NCBI GenBank assembly: GCA_903864265.1
Contig: CAIPFN010000239.1
Span: forward strand, 1-35,413
Length of the DNA stretch: 35,413 bases
From: an uncultured Bacteroidales bacterium
GTDB taxonomy: Bacteria > Bacteroidota > Bacteroidia > Bacteroidales > UBA4417
Direction: 5' to 3'
The notes under the pieces were generated by a model. That model worked only from the letters and a program-made list of their open reading frames with translations. It ran no database searches and was not told where the DNA came from. Numbering within the stretch: the stretch's first letter is position 1; the number at the start of each line of letters is the position of its first letter. This document shows, in pieces, positions 32,195 through 35,413 of the stretch. Position numbers and translations under genes: made by a program.

Positions 32195-34585
32195 CTATTT
32201 CAATGTGAAATACACGGGAATATTCATCAGCATCCTGACTCTTTTATTATTCTGTTTTCCAGCTGTCCATTTCCCGTTCGTTAGCTTTATCACCCTGACG
32301 GCTTCCTCGTCGCAACCTCCGCCAATGCCGCGTAAAACCTTTACGTCCGACACATTTCCTTTTTCATCCACTGTGAAGCTGACGTAAACCACGCCGCAGA
32401 TCCGGCTTTCCCTGGCAGCCTGTGGATAGACGATATTGGCACGTATAAACCGGTTCATCGCCTCTTCTCCTCCTGCAAAGCCAGGCATACTTTCCACCAT
32501 GGTGAAAACAGGCCTTTCTTCTTTGCTTGTTCCTTCCTGCATATCTACCTTGATCTCCTGTGATCCAACGGCACTTCCTTTTGTCTTTACACCCATAACC
32601 GGGGCGCAATACTTCAATGCTGCAGCATTCCCTATAGCCCTGTCGCTTACTCCTTCGGGCAGGGGCAAAGGCTGATCAACTACGGTTGAATTGCCGCCCT
32701 TATTCCTGGCGTCGTGATCGATGGCGATAAAAGAGGTATAAGCTGTTAAAAGATTGTATTTCAGGCCTAACTCAACAATAGCCGGTTTGCACTCCTCGCT
32801 GCCTCCATACGCGGCTGAAGCATAATCGCTTAACGTGCGTATGCGTTCGCGTGCCCACAGGTAACGCAGGGCCACATTCGATTCTGCTGTTTTCGTCAGG
32901 GTCACCGGCACAATCCCGGTATATTCTCCTTCACCGTTCATGCCCTGAATCGTAATGCTGCCGGAGGCCGGACCCCTGTATTTCCCGAAAATAATTACCG
33001 GCCTTTCGGAAAACACATCCGGTATGCTGAGCGGTTCTACATCATAGGCTTCAAACCTGTCATACCTCACTTTTATATGCGTTAACACAGGGTTGAGAAT
33101 ATACTGCCTGAATTTCCCTGCTGTCGCTTCTGCTTCTTCGGGCCTGCTGACTATAAACGGCATTCCCATGCCCAGATGGGCTATGCCTTCGATTAAAAAC
33201 CGGTTCACCGAGGTGCCTATCCCGAAAGCAAAGAAATTGGCCTTGTCCATATTTGTCCGTATCAGGTCGAAGGCCTCTTTCTCAACATCAACATACCCGT
33301 CGGTTGCGATCACAAAACTCCTGGCGAATCCTTCGGTGCCTTTGAGGCTAAGTGCCCTTTTGAGAGCCGGGAGCAGTTCGGTGCCACCTCCCCCCTGTTC
33401 GCGATCGATAAACTGTATAGCCTTTTCAATATTTGAGCTGTTAGCGCTTACTGCCGTTTCGTTCATCAGGTTCGAAGCACCTGCAAAGAGCAATACATTA
33501 AACCTGTCGGCGGGCCGGAGGTTACCTATCATATCCCTCAGCAGTTTTTTGGAGATGTCGAGAGGATAACCATGCATGGATCCGGATACATCAACAATAA
33601 ACACATATTCCCGCGGCGGGATCACTGCCTGTTTCAGCTGTTTGGGCGGCTGTATCATGGCCAGGAAGAAATTCTCCTCTTTCCCCGGATACAACAGTAT
33701 TCCGGATTGAACCTTGTCCCCGGCCAGCCTGTATTTTAATATGAAATCGCGGTTTCCGCCCTGCTTTTCTTCCGGCAAAAGGCTGATTACCGCATCCGAG
33801 GGGCTATCGAATTGTATATCCGTTTTGTGCGAACTGCATCTTACTTCGCTCACCGGCATGCCTGCCGAGAGTCTGCATTTGATATTGAAATCGTAGAGGG
33901 GCTTTTCACCTTCGTGAGTATATGGATTGCTCACCCATTGCTCCCGGGGCGGGGCTGTAACGGCTGCCTGCCTGCTGTATCGTGGCCCTACCACCGCAGG
34001 ATATACAAATTCATACACTCCGTCTTCAGGAATCAGCAACTCGGTATACCTGAGTTCGACACGTATATGGTCGCCGGGCATGATGTTGGCCACGTTCATA
34101 CGGAATACGTTAGGGCGTTCCTGCTCCAGCAGCGAGGCGCTCTTTCCCTCTCTTTTAGCATCTTCGTACTCTTTACGAGCCTGTTCGCGTTCCGAAATTT
34201 TTGCCACAATGCTGCGTTCGCCTATGGTCATTTTCATGCTGTACACGGCAGCCCGGGTGGATGCCGGAAAAACATACACCGCCTCCAGGGTATTTTTTCC
34301 TTCGTTGGCATATTCCTGTACCACGCTTACATCGGCAATTACACCCGCAATATTCACATCGGCGGAAGTAGCCTTGAGCGGGAGCTGGTCGAGGTCAGGC
34401 TTATCCGATTTCACGAAGAAATAGGGTGAAAGTGTTTTGTCGGAATCCCCTTCCTGCGCGGAAGGGAATGAATTCCCCGGCTTAAGTACCTGGGAAAGCT
34501 GTGGAGAAGCGATCATGCCGGATGCCGAAATCAGGAGAATAGGCAGTGTTCCGGCCAAAATGTGGAATAACAGTCTGGGTTTCAT
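32195..34585 (-). CDS. VIT-VWA protein with C-terminal TonB domain
   Basis: A 796-residue envelope protein. An N-terminal hydrophobic segment (about 4-24) acts as signal peptide or anchor. A VIT domain covers about 70-200 (ADVSVVQEYANEG, VYVFPASTRAAVYSMKM, MPGDHIRVELRYTE). A von Willebrand A domain covers about 327-500 with an intact MIDAS motif DVSGS (D332, S334, S336). From about 695 it carries a TonB C-terminal domain (FTMVESMPGFAGGE, VVYVSFTVDEKGNV, RVRMLMNIPVYFTLK). VIT-VWA proteins, as in inter-alpha-trypsin inhibitor heavy chains, bind proteins or matrix. The TonB tail is unusual and could dock to outer-membrane receptors or to the tonB product of the next gene. Upstream is a long intergenic region; no promoter was identified. 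Confidence 0.9.
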   Translation of the reverse strand: MKPRLLFHILAGTLPILLISASGMIASPQLSQVLKPGNSFPSAQEGDSDKTLSPYFFVKSDKPDLDQLPLKATSADVNIAGVIADVSVVQEYANEGKNTLEAVYVFPASTRAAVYSMKMTIGERSIVAKISEREQARKEYEDAKREGKSASLLEQERPNVFRMNVANIMPGDHIRVELRYTELLIPEDGVYEFVYPAVVGPRYSRQAAVTAPPREQWVSNPYTHEGEKPLYDFNIKCRLSAGMPVSEVRCSSHKTDIQFDSPSDAVISLLPEEKQGGNRDFILKYRLAGDKVQSGILLYPGKEENFFLAMIQPPKQLKQAVIPPREYVFIVDVSGSMHGYPLDISKKLLRDMIGNLRPADRFNVLLFAGASNLMNETAVSANSSNIEKAIQFIDREQGGGGTELLPALKRALSLKGTEGFARSFVIATDGYVDVEKEAFDLIRTNMDKANFFAFGIGTSVNRFLIEGIAHLGMGMPFIVSRPEEAEATAGKFRQYILNPVLTHIKVRYDRFEAYDVEPLSIPDVFSERPVIIFGKYRGPASGSITIQGMNGEGEYTGIVPVTLTKTAESNVALRYLWARERIRTLSDYASAAYGGSEECKPAIVELGLKYNLLTAYTSFIAIDHDARNKGGNSTVVDQPLPLPEGVSDRAIGNAAALKYCAPVMGVKTKGSAVGSQEIKVDMQEGTSKEERPVFTMVESMPGFAGGEEAMNRFIRANIVYPQAARESRICGVVYVSFTVDEKGNVSDVKVLRGIGGGCDEEAVRVIKLTNGKWTAGKQNNKRVRMLMNIPVYFTLK

Positions 34586-35054
34586 GGCTTATAGGTTTGA
34601 TGGTCCGAATGCGACCGTTTCAACAATAGATGTCGCAAAAACCAGTATTCCATAAAGCACCCTGAAATAAAAGGCTACGCGTTTTAATTTCTCTTACCAT
34701 TCACGTTTATTACCGGTAAGGGTTCAGTTATATTAACCCTGAAGTACCCCTAACTATCTGCTGTTAAAGCTTGGGTGAGTTCCGCCCGGAGCAGATGTAG
34801 TTCTTGCGGATATCATCCCCGCTTTAAAATTCTGAATGACTGTAATACCGGTATTATAGAATAAACCTGAAAATAGAATGACCCTGAAAAATATATAAAT
34901 GAAATAAGCAGGGCCTGCTGAAAAACTCATCCATAAAATTGATCGGTTTTATATTCCGGTGCTCTGCAGCTTAAACAAATACTCCAATCTCTTTGGCTGC
35001 AGATGTTGCGCCACTCTGTTGCTTCATTTGAGCACCTTTTATGAAACAGATCGA

Positions 35055-35116
35055 GGTGCAGCGCACCGCGATAATTCTAGAAAAACAGACAGATAAGATA
35101 AAAGGTGCAGCGCACC
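35055..35116. repeat. Two GGTGCAGCGCACC palindromes 49 bp apart
   Basis: GGTGC-AGC-GCACC occurs at 35055-35067 and 35104-35116, each followed by an A/T-rich stretch (CGATAATTCTAGAAAAA, CGAAATAAA). It resembles a small palindromic repeat that I recall as frequent between genes of environmental Bacteroidota; this was not checked. Confidence 0.7.
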
Positions 35117-35194
35117 GAAATAAACCTTGTACGGATTATGAATAGTATTGCGTGCTTTCCTTGCACTTGATTGATATAGGATTAGCCTGTTTAG

Positions 35195-35230
35195 TAGATT
35201 GTAGGTAAGTTATTTGTTTTTCAACAGACC
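35195..35230 (+). repeat. Dispersed repeat, copy 2
   Basis: This is the second copy of the 36-bp segment at 31199-31234 (29 of 36 identical, no gaps), ending in CAACAGACC. It lies 70-100 bp before the partial ORF at the right edge. Confidence 0.5.
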
Positions 35231-35300
35231 CTTAGTAAGCCTGCCCTCTTTTTCACACACTAAACCAAGAAACGGATCACATCAATAAGTTGGGGAGTAG

Positions 35301-35413
35301 CGACAAAATCTATTACTTTGCATAAAAGGAAAAGCCATCGAAGCGATAAATAAACACTTACTACAGCAATTGTTTCCGGAAGAGTTGTCCGTGCACTTTT
35401 CGCTAGCTAATTA
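35301..35413 (+). CDS. Partial ORF at window edge, possibly transposase N-terminus
   Basis: The frame is open from a stop at 35298 to the window end and encodes KAIEAINKHLLQQLFPEELS then VHFSLAN. The LLQQLFPEELSVHFSL stretch resembles the beginnings of ISAon1-type transposases in Bacteroidota. No ATG is present; TTG at 35370 is a possible start. A promoter-like TTG (35290) and TTACTTTG (35313-35320) precede it. Only the first residues are visible, so the identity is tentative. Confidence 0.3.

Larger units (their letters stand above)
34586..35300. other. Gene-poor region upstream of the VIT-VWA gene
   Basis: No convincing gene is seen. It holds short inverted repeats: AGGGTT/AACCCT near 34718-34740, AGCAGG-G-CCTGCT at about 34908-34920, and CTGCAGC/GCTGCAG at about 34964-35002, plus the repeats listed separately. 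It probably includes the promoter of the VIT-VWA operon at its left end and mobile-element debris at its right end. Confidence 0.5.

Overview
The window looks like chromosomal DNA of a Bacteroidota bacterium, most likely a Bacteroidales/Marinilabiliales-type organism (the rank below phylum is inferred). Evidence: a CotH-type exoprotein with a type IX secretion C-terminal sorting domain, Bacteroidota-style TonB proteins, an ECF sigma/anti-sigma pair, short outer-membrane Wza-like and long tyrosine-kinase Wzc-like exporters, an EFR1-type flavodoxin/ferredoxin, and repeated TAnnTTTG promoter -7 elements ahead of genes. No rRNA, tRNA or CRISPR array was seen.

Layout. 1-5.8 kb: accessory genes on the minus strand: CotH/lamin-tail exoprotein, an AT-richer TlpA-like thioredoxin and a class II Fic protein. 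5.8-7.7 kb: an ECF sigma factor overlapping an anti-sigma factor whose C-terminus is a TonB domain. 7.9-22.2 kb: housekeeping genes (aspS, queA, L-serine dehydratase, ispD, ruvC, topA, miaB), interrupted by a two-gene membrane unit (GT2 glycosyltransferase plus LPG-synthase-like flippase) and a ureohydrolase-fold protein that has lost metal ligands. 22.2-25.6 kb: a wza-wzc polysaccharide export and tyrosine-kinase pair with no glycosyltransferases beside it, closed by a 41-bp bidirectional terminator. 25.7-28.9 kb: a 1078-residue iron-sulfur flavoprotein that fuses the parts of HcnABC/SoxAB-type amino-acid dehydrogenases in one chain. 29.1-30.5 kb: a small decayed ORF and a membrane EFR1 ferredoxin. 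30.44-31.10 kb: an array of 88/96-bp repeats built from small palindromes. 31.3-34.6 kb: a TonB protein and a VIT-VWA protein that also ends in a TonB domain. 34.6-35.4 kb: a gene-poor edge with dispersed repeats and what may be the start of a transposase.

Two threads stand out. First, nearly the same TonB C-terminal domain is attached to three different N-terminal architectures (zinc-finger anti-sigma, ordinary TonB, VIT-VWA), which suggests a modular envelope-signalling or energy-transduction scheme. Second, the 30.4-31.1 kb array keeps its hairpins through paired base changes, which points to selection on folded DNA or RNA rather than on protein. Several intergenic regions also carry short tandem repeats (GGAACCY heptamers, a 9-nt pyrimidine repeat in frame with ispD, a degenerate 32-bp repeat), so repeats are generally active in this genome.
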